NCBI GenBank assembly: GCA_035079385.1
Contig: JAVHKY010000047.1
Location: forward strand, 248,001-312,000
From: Aspidiotus rigidus
Lineage: Eukaryota; Arthropoda; Insecta; Hemiptera; Diaspididae
Length of the DNA stretch: 64,000 nt
Direction of reading: 5' to 3'
Below, one piece after another: positions 21,544 through 33,500 of the stretch (positions are counted from its first letter, which is position 1; every line of letters begins with the position of its first letter). The notes below the pieces were generated by a model that worked only from the letters and a program-made list of their open reading frames with translations, was not told the DNA's origin and ran no database searches. The position numbers were made by a program, and so were the translations under genes.

Positions 21544-24500
21544 CTGCGAATAATAGTTTATTTTGTAAATTGAATTCATTGTCGGGTATATTAATATTAT
21601 TATTCGTTTACCTCCTGCTCGATTTTCATTTGCTGCAATCGTAATTCTTCAGCCTCGCGCAGACGAGCTTCCGTGAGATCCAGTTTATCGTACCACTCAT
21701 GACTGAATTGCGCCGGATGTTTTTTTTTGAGCTGTTTAAACATGGAAAATTTTCATTAGTGATTAAACGAATTGTTGATAATTTAGAAAAAAGAAAATCT
21801 CATACATCGTATGTTCCACTCATTTTACGCGATCAATTCAATTATCTTACAACTTCAACTGAATGTTTATACGCGTCGTGTAGATAATTACTCTCTCGCA
21901 TTCATTTTCGTCACTCACATGTGCACTTTTATTTTTCATGACGTTCGACACCTGTTTCGCTGCAACTCAACATTCGTTAGGAATAATTTAAAGAATTTCG
22001 TGATCTTCATTCAAAAATTTGTCTACAACTTTATGTAAATAAATATTGCACTTTTGCGAGGGTGTACGAGGCTAGCTGGACGTAAACGGGCATAAAGTAA
22101 ACTATTTGCAGCTTGTGATATTTGTTAATACGTACACGACGAAAGCATTACATCGTTATTAATAGCAACGTGCACGCCAGTTCATTTGCTGCTGTCTCAA
22201 TCCATCTTATCGTTTAGTCATAACTCATCCGTAACCATACTGTTCGTACGTGTGTTTACAATCTTAGGAAATTTCCAATCTTTCTTCGAAATGCTATGAT
22301 TGGGATTGACTTTGGTAAGTTTATCAAGGTAGAACACGTGCAGAGCTGGGAATAAAACGTAATCTTCAATCACTACTGGCCATTTCTAATGATTTCAGCG
22401 CTAGTCGTGTGTTGAACACAGATCGATTTCTTTTTCCATCGTCAAAAACTTCAACTTTTCATTCCTTGGATGTCAGGTTGAAAGATTCGAATCAATGGAT
22501 TCGCACATCTGGTGCTTCCTCTTTTTGAAATTATACGTTATGGAAATTGCAGAAAAATGGAAGAAAGTTGTAGATCGCACGAGAAACTCGATTGAGGGAA
22601 ACCCATTTTATACGAGGATTTTTTGATTTCGACAATTGATTAGGGTCGATTAGTCAGCTTTCTGATAAATGGTATAGTTCGAAAACATCCCTACCCACCG
22701 CATATATAAAGGTGAACAGTCCAAATGAATCAAAGGCCCATCTTCTTCCCTAGAGTATATTGACCAACTGGAAAAAGTGGCTATTATTAATGATAGAAGC
22801 ATGAAAATTGGTAGAACAGGAGCTACTCAGAATTTACTGAGGTGGGGGAGGGGTTTTTTAATTTTCATTTCTGTGAATTTTGGTTCTCTTTTCAAATACT
22901 CAGTGAGGCATTCAAGTCTTAAAAGAGGCTCGAAGAATTTTTGAGATATTTTTCCGGTTTTTGCGTTAGATTTTCTGCAGGGATTGACAAAAGATGATGG
23001 CAATTCTTCGTTTCTTATTTTCAGGAGTTGGGACCCCCTATTAGATCATTTACGAGAAACAAAGCCTTTCAAAAAGGCTCAATTTTTTGAGCATTTTACC
23101 CAGATGATGTGGCCGATTTTGGTTGGAAGAAAAGAGACGAAAAGTTCAACTATTGTATCATGTTTGGACTTCTAGACCGTGCGTTGTAAGATTTTTCAGA
23201 AGACCATCACAGAGTCTTTGTAAAGGCTCGGAGATCTTTTCACGCGCGTTTTCCAGATTTTTCGTCGGATTCAGCTCCAGAACTGACAACTGACAAGCCA
23301 TGTTATATTCGTATTCAGGCGAGCCTAAATGAATAAGATCGACTCCAAAAACGCTGATATTGCTTACTCCATTTTCGTGAGAGAGCAAGTGCTAAAAAAT
23401 ATGGCCCTCCCACCATTGTTCGAAGGTCAAAATGTGTTCGAAATCGATCTGACTCAACGCTTGGAGCTTCTCAAAGTCCCCTTCCTCACAGGTGCATCCC
23501 GCGGGTCCAAAATTTTCCTAATCTCCTGACATTAGTCGCAAACATTCGTCTTCCTCAGAACAACAATTTACCAAAATAACGGCGGATACTTCTTTTTAAT
23601 TGCCCTCATATAACGAGTTCCCTGCTGAAACGGATAAATTTTCCAAATAACGCGTCGACATGATTTTGAAGGTTACAAGGAGACGGACAAACCGAGTGAA
23701 CTAGCGGAAATCAGATAAGTATGGGTATAGTCCAGAACAGGCCACATTCACACATCAAGTTACATAACTGAGAAGGGCTATAAATATGCCCACTAACAGG
23801 AGATACATGCAGTTTTCGTGGATCAGTTGACCAAAAACAAAAAGGAATTTTTCCGTTTCATGGAAAACATCGAATTATGTACAAGTCTTTGAAATACATA
23901 CACATTTTAATGAATTGTGACCCCGTCTACAGAAACTCGGCTCAGCGTTGAATATCGATTAGGAGAAAAGGATCTTTTACAGAGGAAGAAAGATTCCTTT
24001 TCTCCTGATTGTAATTGAACACTAAGCCGGATTTCTGTAGACGGGGTCACAATTGAAGCTCACTAGTGGCCAAGTTTTCTAAAGTCACTAAAGTAGGTCA
24101 AGGTCATTTACCCTGTACATTAGAGGCTAAGTAGCTGAGCCTAGTTTAGTCTAACATGGTATTATAAGCTAATTGGTCACTGCGGCGCGCTTGACACGGG
24201 TATGTGTTTCAGAATGTTATAGACCTTTTTCCTATGATGTCACAAGTCATACCTTACAGTTGAATCTGCGGTCTGAGTGAACAACAAAAATGTAAACAAC
24301 TTTTTCTCCATTTAATCAACACAGTGATTATGTTTAGTGGTTTTTCAAGTATTGTAACTTGTAAGAGGTAAAAAAATAATGGAAGTATTCTGGCTCAAAA
24401 GATCAATAAAAGCCTCTAGATGATGAATCTAATAACCAAAATCTTGAAAAATCCACAATTTTTCCACCATTGATAGTCTGAACAACTTTTTTTTTATGAT

Positions 24501-27500
24501 GGGAATTCACATGTAAAATCCGTTGTTTATATTTTGCTTGTTCCTTCGGCATAGAGCCCTGGGAAAAGGGGACCGCAGCAACAGCAAGTCACCAGTGTTA
24601 CGTGACGTCACTGGGAAAAAAATCTATTAGTTGAGTTAAGGATAGCTTAAGACACCGGCCCCGTCCTCGTGTGCTTCGCATTAGCCTACGTCGCAGTTGG
24701 GAGCTCGCAAATGCGTTTGTTTTGTAGATGCATTTTAACAGGGAACCTGTTTTATGGGGGGCTATTTGAGAAATCTGGCGTGCGCCGTCCAGCGAAAAAC
24801 TTGGAAAAATTTCGACTCTCGAGAATATATGATAGGAGGGGGGACTTAGAAAAAATTCGACTCTCGCGCCATATATGATAGGAGAGGGACTTGGAAAAAA
24901 TTTCGAATCTGAAGCTATATATGATAGAAGAGGGACTTGGAAAACTTTTGACTCTCGAGCTATATATGATAGGGGACAAATTTTCCCAAGTCTCCCTCCT
25001 ATCATAAATAGTTCGAGATTTGAGAAAAACTTGGACTTTCAAACTACATTATACTAGGCTTATTTTACGTCTGGGCCTTCTTTATACTAGTTTTATCTAG
25101 GTCTAGGCTTCCTTGAATTTTCAATACCAAATCCTATTTGACTCATAAAACAGGTTCCCTGCGTTCCTCGTTTAACTTCGTTAAGGAAGCCGTCGTTTTT
25201 TAATTCAGTTTTAATAGGGAACCTGTCCTATTTTTTTATTTTTTTTATTTATTCTTTTTGATTTGCCGTCTGCCTACCAACGTCCAGCCAAAATCGACTT
25301 AGAAAAATTTAGCTTCTTTTTATGACCTATATATGATAAGGGGGGGGGGATAGAAGGGAGACTTGGATTCATTCATTCATTTATTTATTTATTTAATCAA
25401 TTTACTTTTTGTTTATTTACTTATTTATTTCATAATTTTTTTATTGTAATTATATTTAGATTTAATGTTAATATATTTATTGTATATAAGAATTAATATT
25501 TAAGTCTTCAATATACAATTTTTTTATTTTTATTTATATGATTAAGAATTTTGTTAATAGAATTATTGCGCCTCTTATTTGATTTTTATGAAAGTGAATC
25601 TGAACTAATTTCTGGATTTAATTTAGAATTAAGATCAGTTATATTTATAATTTTATTTATAGCAGAATATTTAGATATAATTTATTTTATTAATTCAACA
25701 ATTTTATCATTCTTTTAAAATAATTATAATATTATATAATTTTTTAATTTTAATATTATTAATATTTTTATGAATTCGAATATTTACTGTATTATTCGTT
25801 TTCGTTATGATTTAATAATAAAAATTATATGGAAACAGATATTTTTTTTGTATTTTTCCATTTATTATTTATATTTTAATAATTTCATTTAATAATTATA
25901 TTAATAATTGTTTTTTGAAAAAAAAAATTGAAATAAATATTTAAAAATAATTAATAATTATCAAATTATTAATTTACAATTATAACATTTAAGGTTTTTT
26001 AGATGGTTTTGAACCAATAAAAGAAATTAAGATTATTAGTATAATTAAAATATAAATAAAAATTTTTTCAATCAAAATAAATTTATTATTAAGAATTTTA
26101 GATTTTTTTAAATTTGGTAAAAAAAAATTGATTTTATTGTTATAAATAAACCTCATACAGTAAGTTATTATTAATTTAACGTGAAATTGAATAAAAAAAA
26201 AATATATATTCTGGTTCAGAATGGTTATGAGTTTTAAATATTATTATTTGAATAAAGTTATCTGGATTATTTATTTTTAAAGGTAAAATTATATTAATTA
26301 TTAAAAATAGTATAAATAAAAATATTAATAATATTAATATGTCTCTAAAAATAAATAATGGATTTAAATTAGTTTGATCAATGTTATTATTTGAATTTAA
26401 AGGATTAGATGATTTATTTAAATGTAAAATGAATAGTAATGATACTATTAAAATTATAATTGCTGAAATAAAATGAATTGAGAAAAATCGGTTAATTAAA
26501 ATATTATCAATAAATCGATTTTCTCAAATTAAATATGTAACATCATTACTAATTAATGGAATGACAGCAATCGCGTTTATGTCGCATTTGCAAAACACCG
26601 CCCATACTTCATAATGGAGTAGGTGCGGGTTGCGTATGCATTTTTATTTTGTTTCCTCCAACACTGGAATCGACCCTTTCGGGTATAACTTCAGTGAAAG
26701 GAATAACAGCAATAAAATTAGTAATAACTATTCTTGCTCAATAAGATATTTGTCATCAAACAAGTGAATAACCAAGACAAGAAGTTATTATTAATAAAAT
26801 TATTATAATTAATGCAGAATATCATATTCTTGTGTTTATAAAATTTTTATGAATTAATCTACGTAATATTATATGAATAAATATTAAAATAAAAATTATA
26901 GATGTCTTTCTAGGTCAAAATTTTAACAGGGAATGTGTTCTATGAAAAATTAGCTGTCCGTCGTCCTTCAAGGTATGATAGGAAGGACTTGGAAAAATTT
27001 TTGAATTCTTGTCATGATAATATACGTAAGATAGAAGGAGATTTTGGAAAATTAGTATCTTCTCAATTCAGTTTCCCCCAACCATAGAGGTCGAATTGAT
27101 AGTGCGTTTTTTTATATCACCGAAATTTTGTCAAATGCCCTTCTATAATATTATATAGGTTGGGAATTGAAATTTTAAAAAAGAACCTAATACACAAAGC
27201 ACTTCTTGAAAAATTCACTGTACAGCGTGCGCTATATTTCGAGAAAGGTGAAATCTTCAACATAGAACCTACAGTCCTACTCTATAAGGATAGTTCAAGT
27301 CCACGTTCTATCACGTACAACAAACTCACAAAAATTTCAAATTCTTCAAGATTTCAATGACAAACCTCATTACTAAAACAAATTCGACCTACAGAAAAGG
27401 TGCCCTTCGTACCTCGTGTAACATCCTTAAGGAAACCTCAATTTTTCATTAATAACGCATAAGATCTTCCCATCTCGCCTCGCCTTGTAAATTTCTGACT

Positions 27501-30500
27501 AACCCTCCTTTCCTCCCCCATCAACCCAAAGACTTATATACGAGCCTTTATTAAGACATTGCAGTAGAGAGTCTTCAAAGAGCTAACTTGGAGGAATGAT
27601 ACTTTAAGAATCGGTGAGGAACGGTTATATTATATTGGCGCGTATTCACCAGCGAAGAGGGTGGCATTTCCTTTATAAGACTTGCGGGTGTAGGTCTCCT
27701 CGATATCGGTTCTCATGATATGACAAGATCCTCAGTTACTCACTTCTTTCATTCGCTCCACTCATCTCAACATCTCATTCGACCCTCCTTACATTTTGTT
27801 GTTTCAATACGATGTATTCTATTTCTAAGAAAATGTTATAATTATCATAATTAGGTACTTACTTCCGCCGTAGAGATTTTTGATTCTTCACTGTGATCAC
27901 TTTTTACATCTAAATTACCTTAAAAATAAAAAAAGATAAAGAATTATTTTCATGTCATAAATATAATTCAATGCGAGGGAAAGATTGTAATTTATAAAGT
28001 TGAAAATAGGATACGAAAAATCTGACTAATGATGGCACCGATCTTGCTGAGCGTCAGTAGAGGGGGAACGGGGTGACTTGCAAATTCAAAATCTATCCAA
28101 ACTCAACGGTTAATATTTTATATCCCTCGAGTCAAGATTTTTCAAAATTTTCCGAACTCCCGCCTAGAGGTCTGCCAAGTGCCTCATTTTTCTATATCCT
28201 ATGTAAGGAAAAATCTACGGGAAGCTGAAACCTATATTGTAGCATTTTATTGGACTGGTTCTGTCTCAGATTGGTGATCGGCATGACTTGACTGAAGACC
28301 AGAAGTTCCAAGGTCGAAAGAGGGAGAAAAAAGAAACAAAGTCTGGGTCGATGACAACCCCCGTTTCCATGAATTTTAGTCAAAATTCAAACTTTTTAGC
28401 TATTACATAAGAGTGGTTAAAATTTAAACTTTTGAGCCATACATAATTAAGCAGTAAGGGGGCTCGTAAGAAATGTCGAATCTTGAGTGAGAATTTGGAA
28501 TTTCTACGTCAGAAAAAAGAAATTCTTGGATCGATCATCGAAATTGACTATCGAACCGGTTCCCTGTACTCCTTGATTAATTTTGCGGAGGAAGGCAGCG
28601 TTTCATTGCACTGGATTTAGGCCATTAGACAATTTTTTTTAAAACCCACATTTTATAGATAGAAAGTCGAAAATTTCGCAGACTCCCAACTAAATCAGAT
28701 TGGAGTGTCTCCCCTTGTTCTACAATCATCTGTAAAAATTTTCGAAGGTTCTAAATTATAGGACGGAACCCAGCGGCGTTATCAGATTGGGGGGGGGGGT
28801 GAGCAAAACTCCGATTGCAAGAACCAAACATTGAAATAAACAAATAAGAAAGATAAAAATTAATGTCTCAAGGGGGAGGTCTATCCCCAATCTCCCCTCT
28901 GGATACGCCACTGCATTTCTGTACACATTTATGACTCGGAATCCGAAATTCGCACAAATTCTTAAACTAGGTCAGAATTCGCGCCTCTTAAAGTTTGAAG
29001 CCCAAATGTGGTCGAGGTTCTCGGATAACTAAGTCATCTATGAAATATCTTTCCAGGCCCAAAACTCCTGTCGCCTTCAGAACCACAATCTGCAGTACAT
29101 ATATTCCTTAACTCAGAGGTCAAACTAAATCTCCGATCTTGCTTCAATAACTACAGTCACGATCAAAAATGTTTACAAATTTCTAAGAAGGTTAGCGTCC
29201 CACCTCCCGAGAAGCCATGATTTTCTGGGAGGACAGCGGATGTCTTTTCCAAATAACATAGATTCTTTTTTTCGAATTCTATAAACAGTAGGGTCAGATG
29301 GGGTAAAAAGTGAACAAAATTTCGTTTTGTAAGAAAAAAGTTGATAATAAGATTTTTAATCCCATTGAAGAGTAGTGAAACGTGTTTAGTAAACCTTCTT
29401 CTACATTCTCATTCATATAAACAAGAAAATCAATCTATTTTTCCCCGAGTTTTCACCATGAATATGTGTTCACTAATTACCCCTCGAAATGGGGTAAAAA
29501 GTGAACGGTATGGGGCAAAAGATGAACATGTATTTCTTATGGGAAAAAAAGGTTCACTTTTTGCCCCGTGCAAAATATTCTCAAAAAAAATTACATTTTT
29601 GCCACATGAAAAATCCTCATAAGAATAACACGTTAACTTTTTTACCCCATTGGTAGTTCACTTTTTGCCCCATTTATTTCACATGTCTGAGCTCTTGGTA
29701 GGTCCAGAATTACCAGATTGCAAAAACACGTGAAGGAAGCCCATGATTTTTCCTCCCCAAAAAGTACTTAAAAACAATTGAGAAATAATGATGACATTGC
29801 GAGAAATTGACTTTGCATTCCGAGTTGCAAGACAGTTTTTTTTCTGAAAAAATAAGGTTTTTATAAACATTTTTTTCTTTTCCATTTCAAATGAGAAAAG
29901 CTCATATCATCTGCCAAAATGAAAGTAGAAGAGTTGCCCTACACATTGGCGTTGGAAATTCCTTCTGAAACTCTTTCTGAACAAAAATAAACTACTATTC
30001 ACTTTTTGCCCCTGAAAATTGGGGTTCACCTTTTGCCCCATCTGACCCTATTATGATTTGGTCGGCTGCTCCTCAACAAAACTAGGAAACCCGAAAATTT
30101 TTTCAAGTGGTCATTATGAACGCTGGGTCCTATTTTCTTTAGCTTCAAAGTTATTCCGCTTTCTTCCAAAGTTTGTTATTCCATTCGAAGATAATTTAAC
30201 ATACTTCTATTTATCACTCTACCGGCAACGTTTCTGGCGGAACTCATCGTAGGGTGACCTTATCAACAAAGTAACATTATTAAATTATTTCACTGTAAAA
30301 GCTTGCGCATAAAACAAACTGAAACTATTCAAGGTTTTCAAAAATTACTATAGAACTGTCTCGTACGTTACGAACAATGAGCAAATTTCATACATGCCGC
30401 GAAGTTCCATTTTTAGTAGGTGAAATGACGTTCAATTCAAGGCGGCTCGCGATAAACGCGATGTGATAGCCAATACTAGCAAAATTTACGAGTACGATAA

Positions 30501-33500
30501 GACTGTGATAAATATGACCTTATACAAAACATCACCGGTGTCTGGTACTGCATTCGATGATAATGACGAGCCTTGATTTTACGGAACAAGGAAGGTCGAG
30601 TAAGTAAGATTTGTCTACTGTACGCTTAACGGGTTCGGAAAGGGACAAAAATCACGAAGATTGTGGACAAGAAGCCGTCGCTTACCTCCAAGTAAATCAT
30701 CCGTTCCGAAATTATAATTTTCCAACGTCGAGTTTTCATTAGCCTTTTCAGTCTCCTCCAATAGATTATCGACCAACTCCATCGTCATCTTATCCACCGA
30801 TTCGGATCTCCTTTTCGCGATCAAATTCTCTCGTTCCCTTCGCAGCGCTTGAAGAAAAGGTGTTTCCCCTTCCGTAATTTTTACATCTAAATCGTCCTCA
30901 TTGATGCTCGTACCCGCTATCGACTCCACAGGCGACGTTAAAACTGGCGAATTGGCCGACTCAACGTCAGACGTGGCCGATTCGTCTTCGTGAGTGATAA
31001 AAGTCGCACTGAGAATATTCGGTATCGAATGATCTTCAATTATTTCTCCAAAACTTCGATCCTCTTCGCGTGAATTGTTCGATCCTTTCGACGTCGCTTC
31101 CACCTTATCGAGAATCGGCGACGAGCGTTCTTTTTCGACGACGCCACCGAAATCGATTACTTGGCCGATAGAAATATCGGAACTGGCGAGATACGCTTCG
31201 TCTAGAACACCATCGTATTCCAAACTCTCCGAAACGTCCGTCTCTTCCGTCCCGTATTCCGCGACAAAAGTCGGTTGTCGTGGGGGCGAAGCGATATGTT
31301 CTTGAGCGACTGGAGATGAAGCTTTGTGAGGCGCCTCCATATCTAATTTCTCATTCTCGAAATCGAATACAACTTTCGGAGTCGCGTCGCCATCTTCCGA
31401 GGTACGTTCCAAAGAGCTAGCCGATCTGATCTCTTCAATTACGTCCGCAATCGACTCGCCATCTCGCGTTAAGACTTGTTCTGATATCTGAACGCCAACC
31501 TCGGATTGTACCTCCGAGCCATCCTCCAGACTTTCAATCGCGGAGATGTTCTTCACGTTATAGAAGTCGAATTCTTCGTTCGAAGTACTGCCTTTTAGTT
31601 CTTGTTCGCTGGTTAAGCTCTCTTCATTCACGAGCGTCCGGTCGGACTGATCGTCGCTGGCGCGCTTCGGTTCTGACAACTCGTTCAATTTTTCTTCTAC
31701 ACTAGAAGTTTGGTTCGACGAGGAATCCTTTCTCTGTAGGTCTTCTGGCAATGGTAACTGGTAACTTTTCACCTCTACAGGTGATGCGAGCGCTGAATCG
31801 GCCGTCTCTATCTCTACAGATGACGCGAGCGCCGACTCGACAGACTCGGCGGTTTTTATCTCCGCAGGAGACGCGAGCGCGGACTCGACCGACTCGACAG
31901 TCTTTATCTCTTCGGTAAGCGTTCCCGAAACCGATTCAACCGTTTTTCCAGTACTGGTTGCGATACTTTCGTGCGTTTTATGCGTCTCGTCACGACCGAT
32001 ACGTTCGCTCGTGTCCGAATGATTATCGGTCATAATCTCTTCGATCGACATCGACGTATTGTTCTCGTTAGTGACGTTCTCCGAAACCTCGGATTTCGTA
32101 TCGATCACGTCCTCCGGAATGTCATCTACGAAGTCGGATGAGTAGAATTGTTCGGATATTGAGACGACCTCCGACCGCAGATCGTTCACCATTTGCAAGA
32201 ACTGACTCGACGAATCGAGCATTCTATAAGGTGAATTAGGAATGCTCCTCGATTCTGCCTCTTGTAGACTAGAAATTTCTACGCGGACCACACTCTCGGT
32301 CGACGATCGCGCTTCTTCCTCGACCACAGCCACCGCGCCACGGGGTTCCACATTTTCGGACACCTCCGTGACCTCGGACTCGATTAGAATGCCGCTATCG
32401 GTTTTACGTAGCTGTTTCTCCGAGTCTTCGGTATTCGTCTCCGCATCATCAAAATAGCGTTGATCATCCTGCAGAGATGCCCTAGGAGAAGAGGCATCTA
32501 CCGAAGTCGACGGGTTATTTGGACAAGAATCTTTACTCTCACGTCTCACGTGCGAGGAAGAGTGTTTTATTTGAGGTCTACTCGTCTCGTACAGGATATT
32601 CTGGTTCTCGGCCAGTAGCTTAGTCAGACGTTGGATATATTGATCGTACGCCTAGAACAGAAAAATCGTACAAAAATAGTAAATAACTTCCGTAAACAAA
32701 AGCATATTTAATCGAGTACGGTTCTGCGGCTCCGTTACAATTATTTTTCACGACTTTATGACTCACTTAATAGATTTTCATAACCTTACATTGAATTTTT
32801 CGTAGATATGCAACGAGGGCACACACACAGCGCACCGTCAGACAAGGACATAAACTGTCGATAGCATTATCTATCGCGATATGTTTTTTTTTTCCTCTTT
32901 AGAAATTTCATTAGTCACAAGTTCACCGTTTACAAGTCTCATACTTTTGGAGAAATACCTACGCGGTGCGATATTAATATTTAAAAAATATTTTTGAGAA
33001 TAGTCTTCAAGATGAAAAACACGCTCAACATTTTATTGTGCGGAACATTTGTTCATCTTCTCCTCCTGTCGTCGAGCGAGGCCAAAGCATTGAAAGGGAA
33101 GCCGACTACTCAGACAACGGCCGCAGATACAACAACGACACTTGATACCACAGCGCAAGATACATCTCCACTGCCAACGGATACTTCTGCATCTACGTCC
33201 ACCCCCGTAAGTACATTGACAAGTCCTACTAATTCGATAACACCGCCGCTGACGACAACGGCACTGGGAACACCGACAATAGCATCGACAACCCCACCGT
33301 TCGCAAATGTGACAGAAAATATATCTACCAATTCATTTGAAACCACCACTCCGAACAATGCTACAAGCAGTCCACTTCCTACAACTGCGTATCCTGCTAT
33401 CTTTGCGGACGCTCAATCCGCGTATTACGATGTGTACCAGCCTTACAGTCCTAACAACGGAAACGGAGCCATTGTAAACGCCGCCCCGGTGCCCCAAGAT

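Larger units (their letters stand above)
25430..26918. other. Nuclear mitochondrial insertion (NUMT): nad1 / trnS2 region / cytb
   Basis: About 1.5 kb with mitochondrial AT bias. Plus strand carries an nad1-like frame, minus strand a cytochrome b-like frame, 3' ends facing each other with an AT-rich gap of about 90 bp where trnS2 lies in insects. That is the ancestral insect order, so the piece is one collinear transfer. Both frames need TGA=Trp and ATA=Met. It sits inside an intron of the CEP350-like gene, between Helentron-like elements. Confidence 0.8.

Noticed and set aside
24598..25057. Overlapping Ser/Ile/Tyr-rich frames
   Set aside because: Degraded copies of the 45-bp minisatellite within a Helentron-like element.
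26200..26920. A nuclear gene for an AT-rich membrane protein
   Set aside because: The frame needs the mitochondrial code and matches cytochrome b; it is a NUMT.
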